This document shows positions 31,969 to 42,660 of a DNA stretch of 64,000 nucleotides, in pieces (positions within the stretch are counted from its first letter, which is position 1; each line of letters begins with the position of its first letter). Position numbers and translations under genes: made by a program. The notes under the pieces are model-generated. The model was given only the letters and a program-made list of their open reading frames with translations, was not told the DNA's origin and searched no databases. The stretch is from Lunularia cruciata (taxonomy: Eukaryota; Streptophyta; Marchantiopsida; Lunulariales; Lunulariaceae), in the NCBI GenBank assembly GCA_948567375.1, contig OX419761.1, forward strand, positions 31,038,243 to 31,102,242. Reading direction: 5' to 3'.

Positions 31969-32600
31969 GTGGTACTTTAGAGTTCATGTATGACTTATGT
32001 GTGAGTTGTGCTTCTATAGTGTATGATGTTGACAGTGATGTATATACACACAATAGCTATCATGCCATTTGTAGCATTGCATCTAGATTGCTTGGATGTT
32101 GGAGTAGTAGTGTTGGTAGTTAGAGGTATTTTGGCAATTACTCATAGACTACTTGTTCACAGTCAGACTTCATGTTTGGTTATTGACTACATAGTGGAGC
32201 CCACTATCACTTGCACCATTCACATTGTTGGGTGTGCCATCAATAGGACCGTTATGGTTGGAGATCTAGGTCAATATTAGGGGGTATACTTTTGAAGTAT
32301 AGCTCCAGATAGCTCACTTCTCTAATTTTGATCCTTCGAGTTCTTGGCTATGGTGGGCAAAGGCCGGCGAGCGTCAGTTGGAGTCTCTTAGCTAGAGTGG
32401 GTATGGCTTGACTGTACTCAATGCACAATTGTTGGCAGATTGTTGAGTGATAGATCAAGTATTGATCTGATTGAGTGTGATTCAATTTGAGAACAAATTG
32501 ATTATTGTGACACTTGAGACTTCATGTATTACTTATGTGTGAGTTGTGTTTCTACAACAATATATGTTGTGTATCGATGTATATATCCAACGACATATAG
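31969..32600 (+). repeat. 3' LTR of D1 (right part not recognised)
   Basis: Starts TGTGGTACTTTAGAG after a purine-rich ccagctaggggtgcaat. Matches 14027-14487 and the D2 LTR. At about 32506 the LTR-start sequence recurs, as in D2. Similarity to the D2 LTR fades near 32600. Confidence 0.75.
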
Positions 32601-32753
32601 GAGAAACTCTCAATGATAATAACCATTAACCATAGATCCCAATTTGATTTTGTTTCGGCACAATGACTATAATATTCTCTATAGCTATCATATTCCTCTC
32701 ACACTTCCACAAAATTTAAGTAGATACAATTTATCCATTTATGTTGTACAAAA

Positions 32754-32774
32754 TGGGGCTTAGCCCCATTTTAC
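32754..32774. repeat. Short hairpin
   Basis: aaatggggc / gccccattt with a 3-base loop, a perfect 9-bp stem. A related form (tggggctaatcccca) lies near 34477 on the other strand. Confidence 0.5.
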
Positions 32775-32984
32775 CCCCCTATATCTTTTCCTTGAAGGTC
32801 CTAATGGGTTTTCTCATCCTTCTTGTTATCGCACGGTCACCTTTTTCTTCATTTGTATAATTTTCTAATCAAATTCTTTATAACTATCATGTTCTTCTCA
32901 CATTGTAGGTTTTAAGAAGTAAGTCTTTTTCATTCCATTCATCCAAGTGGACTTACTAAATACGTGTATCTGAACATTGGCACT

Positions 32985-33042
32985 TCCAGTTACCGACACC
33001 CAAGTTGGCACAACGACTTAACAGTACTGACGTGGGCTAAAG
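32985..33042 (+). repeat. Left member of a diverged inverted pair
   Basis: cccaagttggcacaacgact recurs inverted at 34360-34405 (complement cccaagttggcacaaaagac), with similarity over about 45 bp. Possible terminal repeats of a small element or two inverted promoter-like fragments. Confidence 0.4.
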
Positions 33043-34344
33043 TCAGTCCGCGTTGGCACTGAAATGGTCGACCAGCTAGATTTTGTTCTTATAACGTTCA
33101 CTGTAATATAACTCATTGCAGTTCCGCGAATCGGCCACTCCTTCACTTCATCGAACAATCCCTCGCGTTGCGGAGGGCAGTGGAGAGAAACGGGGTAAGA
33201 AGAACGTAGTCGTGACAAGGGACGCAAGAGAAGCAAAACCTCCTGATATCTTAGCAACGTAATGTACGATTGTAGTATTACGAGAAGCAAAAACGTATTG
33301 ATTTCTTAGGAAGCATAATCTACGATGTAGTATTAACCGAGGAACCCCGAGTCGTTTCATCGGGAATAGGACGGCAGAAAGAGGATGAATTTAAAGAATT
33401 CATGCAGATGAATTCTTAGATTTGACCTGAGTTGAAATGAGTTCATTCATATTGAACTCCGTGGTCCGTTTTGCCGTTGAGGATGTGGACGAGGCCAACA
33501 ATCCAGAAATAATTTGAAAATTAACGGTGATTGAACTCGAGTATCTTCCCCGTAAAGATATGCAGCAGAAAACAAGGTCTACATCCGTGACTATGTTCAG
33601 ATTACAGCCTATTTTCGCTTCGTGTGTCCGTAAGAGTATAAAAGAAAGGACTTGCTATTTCCACAGCCTTTTTAGCTATTTCCACCACAACACTGGAAAT
33701 TAATCGTCTCTAATCTGGGGTTTGAGGTTAAATGTGGTGGACATAGCAACTCCCTAAAAGAAAGCTGAATCTCAGAGATTTTGATCGATTTAGAGCATGA
33801 TAAAGTGACGTTCAAATTTTTTTCTGTCAAAGGTTCTATCGACCAGACCATCATGTTCTCTGTCAGAATTTCAAAAAATCTCAAACTTCTATCATCATAG
33901 AGATTTAGTAGATTAATAGACTAAATCCTGATTAAACGACGGTCCTTTCCTCTCATTTAAAAGTCGATTGTCACAACAATGGCCAATTTCCTAAGCATCC
34001 ACGGAGCGAAGCCCCTATTAAACTCCTCCAGAATTCGATCGAACTTTCGGGGAGCTGATCCGGGGCAACATCCGGGGAGCAACCTACCGGATTTTCCGGA
34101 CCCTCCAAATCATTTTCAAAATTCAACTAATTCTTCTGCATGTCGCCCGAATTTCTGAGGACCTCATCTTGTCGACCTTGCCCCGAAGTTCCAGGTATAA
34201 TTTGAGGAGATCATCCGGAGAACTCATCCGGGAGCTCGCTCCGAGGTACACATGAACATTAGAACTGTCAAGTAACACATTCCACTAACTAACATCGCCA
34301 CCTCCCACTAACACATTCATTCACAATAACTACATCAATCGGCT

Positions 34345-34490
34345 ACCACGTGGGTCTACGTCAGCATTGGGTACGGTTAAGTCTTTTGTGCCAACTTGGG
34401 GTACCGGGAAGAAAAGGGAGACCGCGTAGAAAACACGAAGAATGGACCGAACAAGGATGAGACAAAATAGGCAAAGTGGGGCTAATCCCC
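34345..34490 (-). repeat. Right member of a diverged inverted pair
   Basis: Inverted relative of 32750-33042: both the cccaagttggcacaa box and the ggggattagcccca box occur in the same relative order on the minus strand. A 115-residue hydrophobic frame crossing it (34330-34677) is not recognised. Confidence 0.4.
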
Positions 34491-35869
34491 AATAGAATCG
34501 AGGTGCCAATGCCGGGGTACTGTTAAGTCTATCTCTCAAGAACTTGAGAAAAGAACTTGATCCTGTACTACTATGTACTGCCCAGAAGGTACGACCATTC
34601 TTATGATTCTCCGATTCGGAATCTCTGCTTTGGCCCTGCCTGTGATGATCAGTCCAGTCTGGTCCAACAAAATCCATTCAGTCAAGCCACATGTCCAGAC
34701 AAGATCCACCAATAATAAGTCATTCCAGTAACTATGGAGCTCTCAAGTCAAGACCTGATGTTACACGCCATCTGGACGTGCTTGTTGGTTAACTCTAAAC
34801 TCTTGTCATGTACAGTCGTGGTGGATTTCTGTCGTGGGCAAATTAGGATAGGAAATTTGAACTTCAGTACTCAGTTTGTAGTTTGCAGTATATCGTAGAG
34901 GCGAATTTGCGACCGACATGGACGTAAGTTATGTCAGATGGTACTGTGACAATCGGTGTTCATGGGGGGTTTCAGATTTAGTATATGTTTCAGATATATG
35001 CACTCGACTCGCAGTACTTGCACGCTAGAAGGAAAGCTGATCAGGAGGCCTAGGAACGAGGGGAATTCGAGGAGCAGTTGGGTTTCTTTTGTGGATGCAG
35101 CCTAGTTTTCATGGTTTCAGTATAATGAGCAATAGGGGGTTTCAAAAACGGAACTTATGGGATCTTATGGTTATGTGGCGCTTCCATAAGATATTTTACT
35201 GGATCCGAAAAGAACAATCAGAAAAATAGAGGGTCTCAATTGCAAAATTTATATGTTTTATACAAGTACCCGAAAGAGCTTGACGGGCGATAACATTTTG
35301 TATGTGCAAAATTTTGGCCGAGGTTTTTCCTTACTGATTCTCCGGGTTGCCCGCAATCTCCTAAAATTATCTGGATCACAATTTAAAGGTGACTCACAAG
35401 TTTTACGGGACTATGGATATTACCAGTAAAATTCAAATACCCCCATTATGCATCCTTAGAATTTTTCAGATTTATAAAAATTTGCTGTAATTTTACAAGT
35501 ATATGCAAAATGCTAATTGAAACCCCATGATAGACGCTCCATAAAAATTATTTACGGAGTGAAGGAACATTTATAGACCATTTTGATCCCATTGTGTCTA
35601 CGATGCCTTGTAAATCATTTACATTAATATTAGCCCCCTATAAATGCTCCAAAAACACCGTATGTACAAGACTACCCTTTTATCATCAGCTCAATAATTA
35701 CTCCACAGTTCTTTGCAACGTAATACATTTTCTTGATCATTGATGTTGGATATTGTTTTGAATTCAGGACTTTGATGCTTCTACAATAAGTGTACAAAGC
35801 CCCCTCCAATTCTCTGCATTCTCGATTGACGTTATAGCAAATGCAACAAGAAGTAGCAGGCATGTGCTA

Positions 35870-36124
35870 TCAAGAATAGTCATAGTTAGCTATAGAACCT
35901 TGTATGTTCCTTTGGCATGGCATGGTGAATTGTTTAAACAAGGTGAGAAAAGTGGGATGCTTGCTCCCAAGGGCAAGATATATAAATGCTGGCTTGAAAT
36001 GATTTTTGAATCCACTTGAAAGTTCAAAACACTTCCCTAGGTTTGCTGTTCTCAAAGCGGCCAAGAGGGAAGAGATATTTTGAAATTTGTTGTAGTAATT
36101 ATCAGTTGATCTCTTCCTATGCAA
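35870..36124 (-). other. Unrecognised short frame
   Basis: 84 codons starting inside the left inverted-repeat arm (MHRKRSTDNYYNKF). No domain recognised. Nothing nearby indicates function, and it may not be coding. Confidence 0.2.
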
Positions 36125-36325
36125 TTCCCATATATGGGAATTGTAATTTCAATTACAAAAGCATTTCAAGTATGCAAACATAGCTTAGCATAGTTTGTAT
36201 AGCCACTTGTTTTTGATGTTCAAAAGCTCATGCAAAAATATGTTACCAAATGCACCCAAACTAAATTACTTGGATTATATATGGGAATTGCATAGGAAGA
36301 GATCAACTGATAATTATTACAACAA
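36087..36325. repeat. 49-bp inverted repeat with 141-bp spacer
   Basis: 36087-36135 and 36277-36325 are reverse complements with one mismatch. A second inverted pair (about 36151-36178 and 36350-36387, cttgaaatgcttttgtaa) lies beside it in non-nested order. Looks like a foldback element or a rearranged inverted duplication. Confidence 0.8.
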
Positions 36326-36399
36326 GTATACTACATATACATTTTGCATATACTTGCATACTTGAAATACTTGAAATGCTTTTGTAAAGGTCATACAAG

Positions 36400-36717
36400 T
36401 TGCATCATGTGGTAAGTGAAACAACATGCAACAAACTATCTTTGCAATGGTTAATGCACACTCAAAACTTGCATGCATTTTATTCCAAGGTGCTTGCTAC
36501 ATTGCTTCCTAGAAGCATGGAATCTAATTCCTTGTTAGCACTACTTACCACTGTTGGAAAAACAATGCATATGTTCCATTATTTATTGCTTATGAACTTA
36601 TTGGGAGCTAACTTAGCAATCAAATACTTGGATCATGATGCTCATACTTCTTCTACAATACTAAAGGTTACTCCAACTTGCAAGATGTGTGCCATGGTAA
36701 AGCTAAGAGATCTATAG
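36400..36717 (+). other. Unrecognised frame of 105 codons
   Basis: Opens just after the inverted repeat. Leu- and Met-rich with PTCKMCAMVKLRD near the end. No family recognised. Weakly supported as a gene. Confidence 0.2.
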
Positions 36718-37859
36718 TTGAGAGGAAAAAGAACAAGAATATTGCTGAGCAAAGGTAAGCACATTGCAATTGGGTATGAGCATGAAAGTTTGCTTATATA
36801 TAAAAATATTTTTATTGGTGTCCTTTCTTGTAAATATTTTTAATTTTGTGCCTCTCTATGTAAATTCCACTAAAAAAGGCCCCAACTATTACTGATAAAT
36901 TTAGTCATATCATTATTCCAATCTTCAAATCCATTTTCTAAACTAACATACTAAATCTATTGGGCATACTTCTAATAATTTTTCAAGTTTAGGAAAACCT
37001 TGATATATATTGGTAGATTTTAATTTTCATATATAAGTGTTATTAAGCTATCTCCGATTAGTTCCAATTCAACTCCCATTCTTACACAAAGCATTAGATT
37101 TCAAGAACTCTTGAAAATGATTTTTATCATGAGCAAAGAAAAATGTGATGAAAAAAGGTTCAAGATGATCCCCATCATTGTGCTACATCTACATTTAAAA
37201 AATATAGATGACACTTGCAGAAAAATCCATTCAAAGAGTACCACCTTTAGTTATACGGCTACTTTCTCATGAGATTTGGGAAGGAATTTCTAGAGTCCAT
37301 GAATGGAGAGAGATTGCACATTATATGAAGTCCTACAAATCAGCTCAAGATTAAGAGTAAAATTATTGAGAAGGAGATAAAACATGGATGGAAAACTATA
37401 GAGTCAAACCTAATTGATGTAGTCATTTTGACATAATGGAGTCTTTATTCATGAATAGAGCAAATATTTCTACATCTATGCTTGTAAGTATGGAGATTGG
37501 GAGTGAGCTCAAATGTTTTGAATGAAATAGGTTGAAAAGTTATAAACCAAAGATGAAGAGGGAACTTTTGGAGAAGGCATTCCTTTGTCAAGAAATTTAC
37601 ATGTGTTTACGATCCCTTGTATGTTAGGATATGAGTCAATACTATTTACAAGTCCTAGTATGCAAGAAGAGAGGCTAGATGTGCTAAGGAGTTTAGTTGA
37701 GGTGCCTATGCTCCAACTGAATATTTTAAATGACTTGAGGATGATGTTCCAACTACAACAAGAGACACAAGAGGAGATTCCAATTCTAGCACAAGACAAA
37801 AGAAAGAAAGAACAAGGAGATAGGGGAGGAGAGCATGAGTAGTAAAGTGAATTCTATAA

Positions 37860-38646
37860 TGTTCTAAGGACAAGAGAAAGCCCAAGAGAAACACAAGACT
37901 TCATCTCTCAATACTTTGATGCTCCAAAGGAGCACCTTATCTTTATTATATAACAAAGAAGATCCACTCAAAAGGAGCTCCACCCTTGGATCAAATACAT
38001 AGATTTGTCGTGCATATATACATCATTGTCAACATCATACATTATAGACACATAACTCATACATAACTCATACTTAGACTCTAAAGTGCCATAATAATCA
38101 GTTTTTTTACACCACTCAAATCAACTCAACTCAGATCAGTACTTGATCTATCATTTTGTAAACTGTCAACAACTGGGCATTGATTACAGTAAAGACACAC
38201 ACACTCTAGCTAAGAGAATCCAAGTGTTGCTCACCGGCCTCTGTCCACCATAGCCAGGAACTTGAAGGCTCAACATCAGAGAAGCTCTCTAGAGCTGGAC
38301 TTCAAAATTATACCACTAGACTTGAGCTAGGTCTGAAACCCTAATGGTCTTGCTGACGGCACACCCAATAGTGCAAACGGTGCAAAGTGACAGTGGATCA
38401 ACCATGAAGTCAATACCCCAAACAAAAAATCTGACCATTGGAAAGTAGTCTATGAGTGACTTCTAAAATACCTCTAACTACTATCACTCCTACTCCAATG
38501 TTTGAGCAATCTAGATGCGACACTACAAATGGTGTGAAAATTGTTGTGCATATATACATTGCTACACAACATACATAGCTATCGCCATCATACTCTATAG
38601 ACACATAACTAACACATAAGTCATACCTAGACTCTAAAGTACCACA
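37860..38646 (-). repeat. 3' LTR of D2, with an E-like promoter end
   Basis: 787 bp. On the minus strand it begins TGTGGTACTTTAG and ends CCTTAGAACA, with purine-rich agaggggtgat just before it. The start sequence recurs about 500 bp inside (partial duplication). The last about 130 bp (37860-37990) resemble the end of the family E LTR, including its tatataataaag box. Confidence 0.72.
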
Positions 38647-38842
38647 ATCACCCCTCTAGCTGGTGGTTAGGTCCCTCTAACTCTAGATAGCCATCTACTC
38701 CAAGTATATGGTATATCCTATGTTGGGCAAAGATCAAGAGGCTAGGTGCTATCGAGCCCCATCATTAGCTGCCTGTCCGCAATCTATACCATATAAAGGA
38801 TGAACTAGCTATAGGTCAAGTACATCTAGGACATAACCACAA

Positions 38843-39148
38843 TCATTGAGGAACCATCATAAGGGGAGGAGTCATACATACCATATGCCATCCTCTCGAA
38901 CAACTATCACACACTAACATAGTAGCAGCTCCACTAGAAGAGCCACATAACATACACCTCAAGCTTGCTTGTACAAGTGCCAAGCTTGGGTCCATAGTAC
39001 CATCAATGTTTGGGAGGTGGCATGGCGCACAATTGTGCACATGATACTTCCAAACAACCCCATCACGTCCTTCCAACACAAGAACTCCAGATGGAAAAAC
39101 CTTGTGCACTCTCAAGTTAGTGTATCTTGTAGAAACATCAAGTGTCAT
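38843..39148 (-). pseudogene. Integrase C-terminus plus PHD-finger-like module of D2
   Basis: Frame of 101 residues. Residues 12-50 form the integrase C-terminal SH3-like module (RVHKVFPSGVLVLEGRDG). Residues 64-96 carry a PHD-type zinc pattern: C65-x2-C68, C80-x2-C83, H88-x2-C91, with the usual VCDSCSRGWHMVC and PPL. Six of eight ligand positions lie in this frame. PHD fingers read the histone H3 tail, and this style resembles the ATXR5/6 and related PHD class. In chromoviruses the same place holds a chromodomain, so the module may guide integration. Part of a broken element. Confidence 0.78.
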
Positions 39149-39464
39149 TGGTGCTATTTGTTGGACATATATATAGTCTCCTAGATGAAATCAACAAATT
39201 GAGGGTCTATAACCTCCTCCTTGAATAGTAGCATAGCATAAGGTATCTTTATGCTAAGCAATCACCAAGTTCTCAAAGGCCATCGGCATCACTCTCTAAA
39301 AGATCTTTGCCCATTGAGAACATGCATGCACTCATCAATACACTTGCATCATCCAAGTCCAAAACTAGAGTAGCATCCTGACGAATGGCTGCAAGTAAAT
39401 CTGGATCTTGTCCATAGAGTAGAAAGTAAGGAGAGAAGGATGCTAAAGAGGCTTGCTGGCTGAA

Positions 39465-40203
39465 TGTAATACTTTGAGGACAAGAGAAGAGAGAAAACAC
39501 AAATTTCACACTCAACCATCCGGTGCCCCAAAGGAACACCTTCTCTTTATTATATAGACAAAGAGGATCTCCTCCAAGGAAGCTCCACCATAGGATTAGG
39601 CACACAGATAGGTGACATGTCAGCAAGCTCCACCCTTGTATTACTTACTTGGATGGGTGACATGTCGTTCTTGGTCCTATCTGGTTGGTCAAACAAGCTT
39701 TGACCAGAGGGAATCTTTTAGAGAATCTTCTTGTGGGAATCTCATAATCACGTGGGTGACATATTGTTGGAAAGCTCTTGACAAGACAAACCAAGGATGA
39801 GGGAAGGCCAGCCTATCCTTTGTTGGGGGGGGGGGGATCCACATATTTTCAAGGCCTAATTAATCCATTTAGGCCTCCAAAATTGCCTTCAAAGATTTCA
39901 GGCATATTTTGGTTCCCACTCTATTAGTAGAAGTTCCCTTTTGGTAACCTCTTTCTGATCTGTTTAGTCCATCATGTGGAACATCGTTCTAGATGTTACC
40001 AAACCAATTCTCACCTTTAAATCATATGTCTAGCTATTGGTTCTAAGGATTTCAAGTCTATTTTGGTTTCTACACTATTAGTAGAAGTACTATTTTGGTG
40101 ATACTTCTATCTGATCTATTTTGACCATCATGTATAACCTCATTCCAGATGTTACCAAACCAAATTTCATATCTAGATCATATGGCTAGCTCTTGGTATT
40201 ATA
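39465..40203 (-). repeat. 3' LTR of E1
   Basis: 739 bp, TGTAATACTTTGAGG ... TTGGTATTATA on the plus strand, with a G-run near 39825. The internal side (40204-40218) is the complement of a purine tract. Confidence 0.92.
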
Positions 40204-41142
40204 GACCTCCCTCCTTTTAAGACGCAACGTCCTTGTTGTGCAGTTATTGCTCAAACCCTTGCACCAACACCGATGCATGTGTCAAAGTGGCAGTAGACTC
40301 CCAAGTTGCTTCATAGAGGGGGTAACCTTTCCACTATACTAGATAGTCCACCAACGGATGGAGAGTACCACATGCATTTTTGAAGAATACGCTCCACTTC
40401 ATATTCCTCTATGCCATCAATGAGTGTCGGACAAGGTCAAATGTCTTGTGTGGAATGACACTATAAGCATATCTACGTAGTAGGGAGACATGGAACACTG
40501 GAGAGATCTTCATGTGCGGTGGTAGCTTGAGGTGATAGGTATGAGCTTACAAGGTCCAACTAATGTGAGGTTGGTTGTTGATAGCCACACCTGATCCCCA
40601 ACATTGAACTCCATGTGCCTATAGTGTGCATCAACATACTACTTTTGTCTATTTTGCGCAATCTGTAATCTATGCTTGGCGCTCTCTACACCTTGTTGGA
40701 TGCTAGAAACAAATGTGTTGATTGCGTCAACCTTGGTAGCCACCGGACGGATCTTCATCAAGCTAGAAGGTGTGAAGGGATGCTCAACATACATGAGGAA
40801 GAGCAGAGTAACCTAGGTGGATGCATTCACTGAATTGTTGTAAGCAAATTCCACCAATGGGGGTAGGGTGTACCACCTTTCTTGCTCTTCTAAGGTGAAG
40901 CCGCATAACATATCTTCAATAGTGCAATTAGCCCGCTTTGTTTGTCCATCTATTTGTGGGTGGTAAGCTTTGGACATGGCCAACTTGGTTTTGAAGAAAC
41001 AAAAGAGTGTTTGCCAAAACAAACTAGTGAATTGAGTGCCTCTACCGATGATGAGTACTTGAGACAAGCCATGGTGAGAGAAGACTGCATCTAAGTATAA
41101 TTGAGCTAGTTGCGGAGCGGTCCTTGGTGGTAGGGCATACAT
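40204..41142 (-). pseudogene. E1 integrase core and chromodomain region
   Basis: The frame 40813-41142 has YHPQIDGQTKRANCTIEDM and QLAQLYLDAVF. The chromodomain end lies nearer the LTR (40204-40480). Homologous to E2 57960-58937. Confidence 0.8.
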
Positions 41143-41459
41143 GAATCATTTTATTGAGCCGGTGTCATCGGGAAAATAATCTACACGTAGTATTGGTGCC
41201 ATTTGGTGTGAGTTTTCATGTTAGTGAACTCAAGGGTTTATGTTATGGTGAAACCGGTAGTTGCTTTGTGTTACTATAAGCTCAAGGATTTCTCTTGTGT
41301 TAAGGAAGGGAGGAAATTGAGTGTTGGATTTTTTTAATGTTACATAAGCTCAGGGTATCTGGCTTGTCACTTAACTCTTGGAGTATTACTATGTTATGGG
41401 GGGTCTCAAGAATTTGGGGGAAGAGCAGAAGAAGTGAGTAAGAAATTTTTGAGAAGAGG

Positions 41460-42660
41460 GTTCTTTCAGAAAAGGACAGGGGTTTTTTTCAAAGGAGAAG
41501 TTTGCAAGAGTTTTGAGAGAAAGATGAAGGGCTGACAGTAGGGCTTTTCGGGAAATGACAAAGGTTTTTTTTGAAGGAGAAGTTTGCAAGAGTTTCTAGA
41601 GAGATGAGAAGTGACAATAGTGTTTTTGGGAAATGACAGAGGAGTTTTTTGGAAGGAGAAGTTTGCAGGAATTGACTTCTTACAAGGAGAATTATCAAAA
41701 GATGAAGGGCTGACAGTAGTGTTTTTGGGAAATGACAGTAGGGTTCTTTTGGGAAATGACAGGGGAGTTTTCCAAAGGAGAAGTTTGCAAGAGTTTCGAG
41801 AGAAAGATGAAGGGCTGACAGTAGGGCTTTTTGGGAAATGACACAGGTTTTTTTTGAAGGAGAAGTTTGCAGGAGTTTCAAGAGAGATGAGGAGTGACAG
41901 TAGGGCTTTCAGCATACGACAATAGGGTTCTTTCAAGAAATGACAGAGGAGTTTTCCGAAGGAGAAGTTTGCAAGAGTTTTGAGAGAAAGATGAAGGGCT
42001 GAGAGTATGGCTTTTCGGCAAATGACAAAGGTTTTTTTTGAAGGAGAAGTTTGCAGGAGTTTCAAGAGAGATGAGGAGTGACAGTAGGGCTTTTGGGAAA
42101 TGACAATAGGGTTTTTTCTGGAAATGGCAGAGGAGTTTTTCAAAGGAGAAGTTTGCAGGAGTTTCAAGAGAAAGATGAAGGGCTGACAATAGGGCTTTTC
42201 ACGAAATGACGGAGGATATTTTTTGAAGAAGAAGTTTGAAGGAGTTTTGAGAGAGATGAGGAGTGACAGTAGGGCTTTCGGGAAATGACAATAGGGTTCT
42301 TTTGGGAAATGACAGAGGAGTTTTCAAAGGAGAAGTTTGTAAGAGTTTTCAAGAGAAACAGAGAGTTTTTGGGAAATGACAGTAGGGCTCTTTTATGAAA
42401 TGACAGAGGAGTTTTTCAAAGAAGTTTGTAGGAGTTTTGAGAGAAATAGAGGGCTGACAGTGGGGTTTCAAAAAGTGACACAGAGTTTTTTTCAAAGTAG
42501 CAATGTTTTCCAGGAGTTGATGAGCGGATAGAAGGATTTTTCGAGAGAAACAAAGGGCTGACAGTGTGATTTTGGGAAGTGACAAAGAGTTCTTTTTTGA
42601 AGCAGCAATGTTTTCCAGGAGTTGATGGGTGGACAGAAGAAGTTTCAGGAGAAACAGAGG
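41460..42660 (+). repeat. Tandem array with 82/102-bp alternation
   Basis: The box ggagaagtttgca recurs about ten times with spacings near 82, 79, 122, 82, 102, 82, 102, 84 and 100 bp, which gives a dimeric unit of about 184 bp. It fades into degenerate units to about 43480. The minus strand yields repetitive peptides that are shadows of the array. Confidence 0.85.

Larger units (their letters stand above)
14027..32600 (+). mobile_element. Element D1: old Ty3 element with methyltransferase and PHD traces
   Basis: Plus-strand order: LTR-like segment, gag with zinc knuckle, (C1 with C2 inside), protease, C5-cytosine methyltransferase motifs, RT, (E solo LTR), RNase H, integrase, PHD-like region, LTR. 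The ends resemble each other (14027-14487 and 32035-32500) but are well diverged. The coding parts are heavily broken with many breaks, so it is the oldest layer here with D2. Both nested insertions are bounded by matching 5-bp repeats and D sequence continues across them. Confidence 0.8.
32601..37859. other. Inter-element DNA without a recognised gene
   Basis: The only stretch over 1 kb with no clear LTR-element coding sequence. Base use varies: 33000-34700 is more GC-rich, while 35100-37850 is AT-rich. It holds inverted repeats (see separate entries) and short frames none of which I can name. It may be an island of pre-insertion DNA or very old repeats. Confidence 0.5.

Noticed and set aside
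34330-34677. 115-codon hydrophobic frame, possible membrane protein
   Set aside because: Overlaps the diverged inverted repeat, no start or neighbour support, no family recognised.
41389-42585. Several long minus-strand frames with repetitive Ser/Leu/Lys/Cys peptides
   Set aside because: They mirror the 82/102-bp tandem DNA array in several frames at once. No domain, and the repeat period explains the openness.
41460-42660. CRISPR-like repeat/spacer pattern
   Set aside because: Units are long, adjacent and all related, with no unique spacers. The context is plant retroelements.
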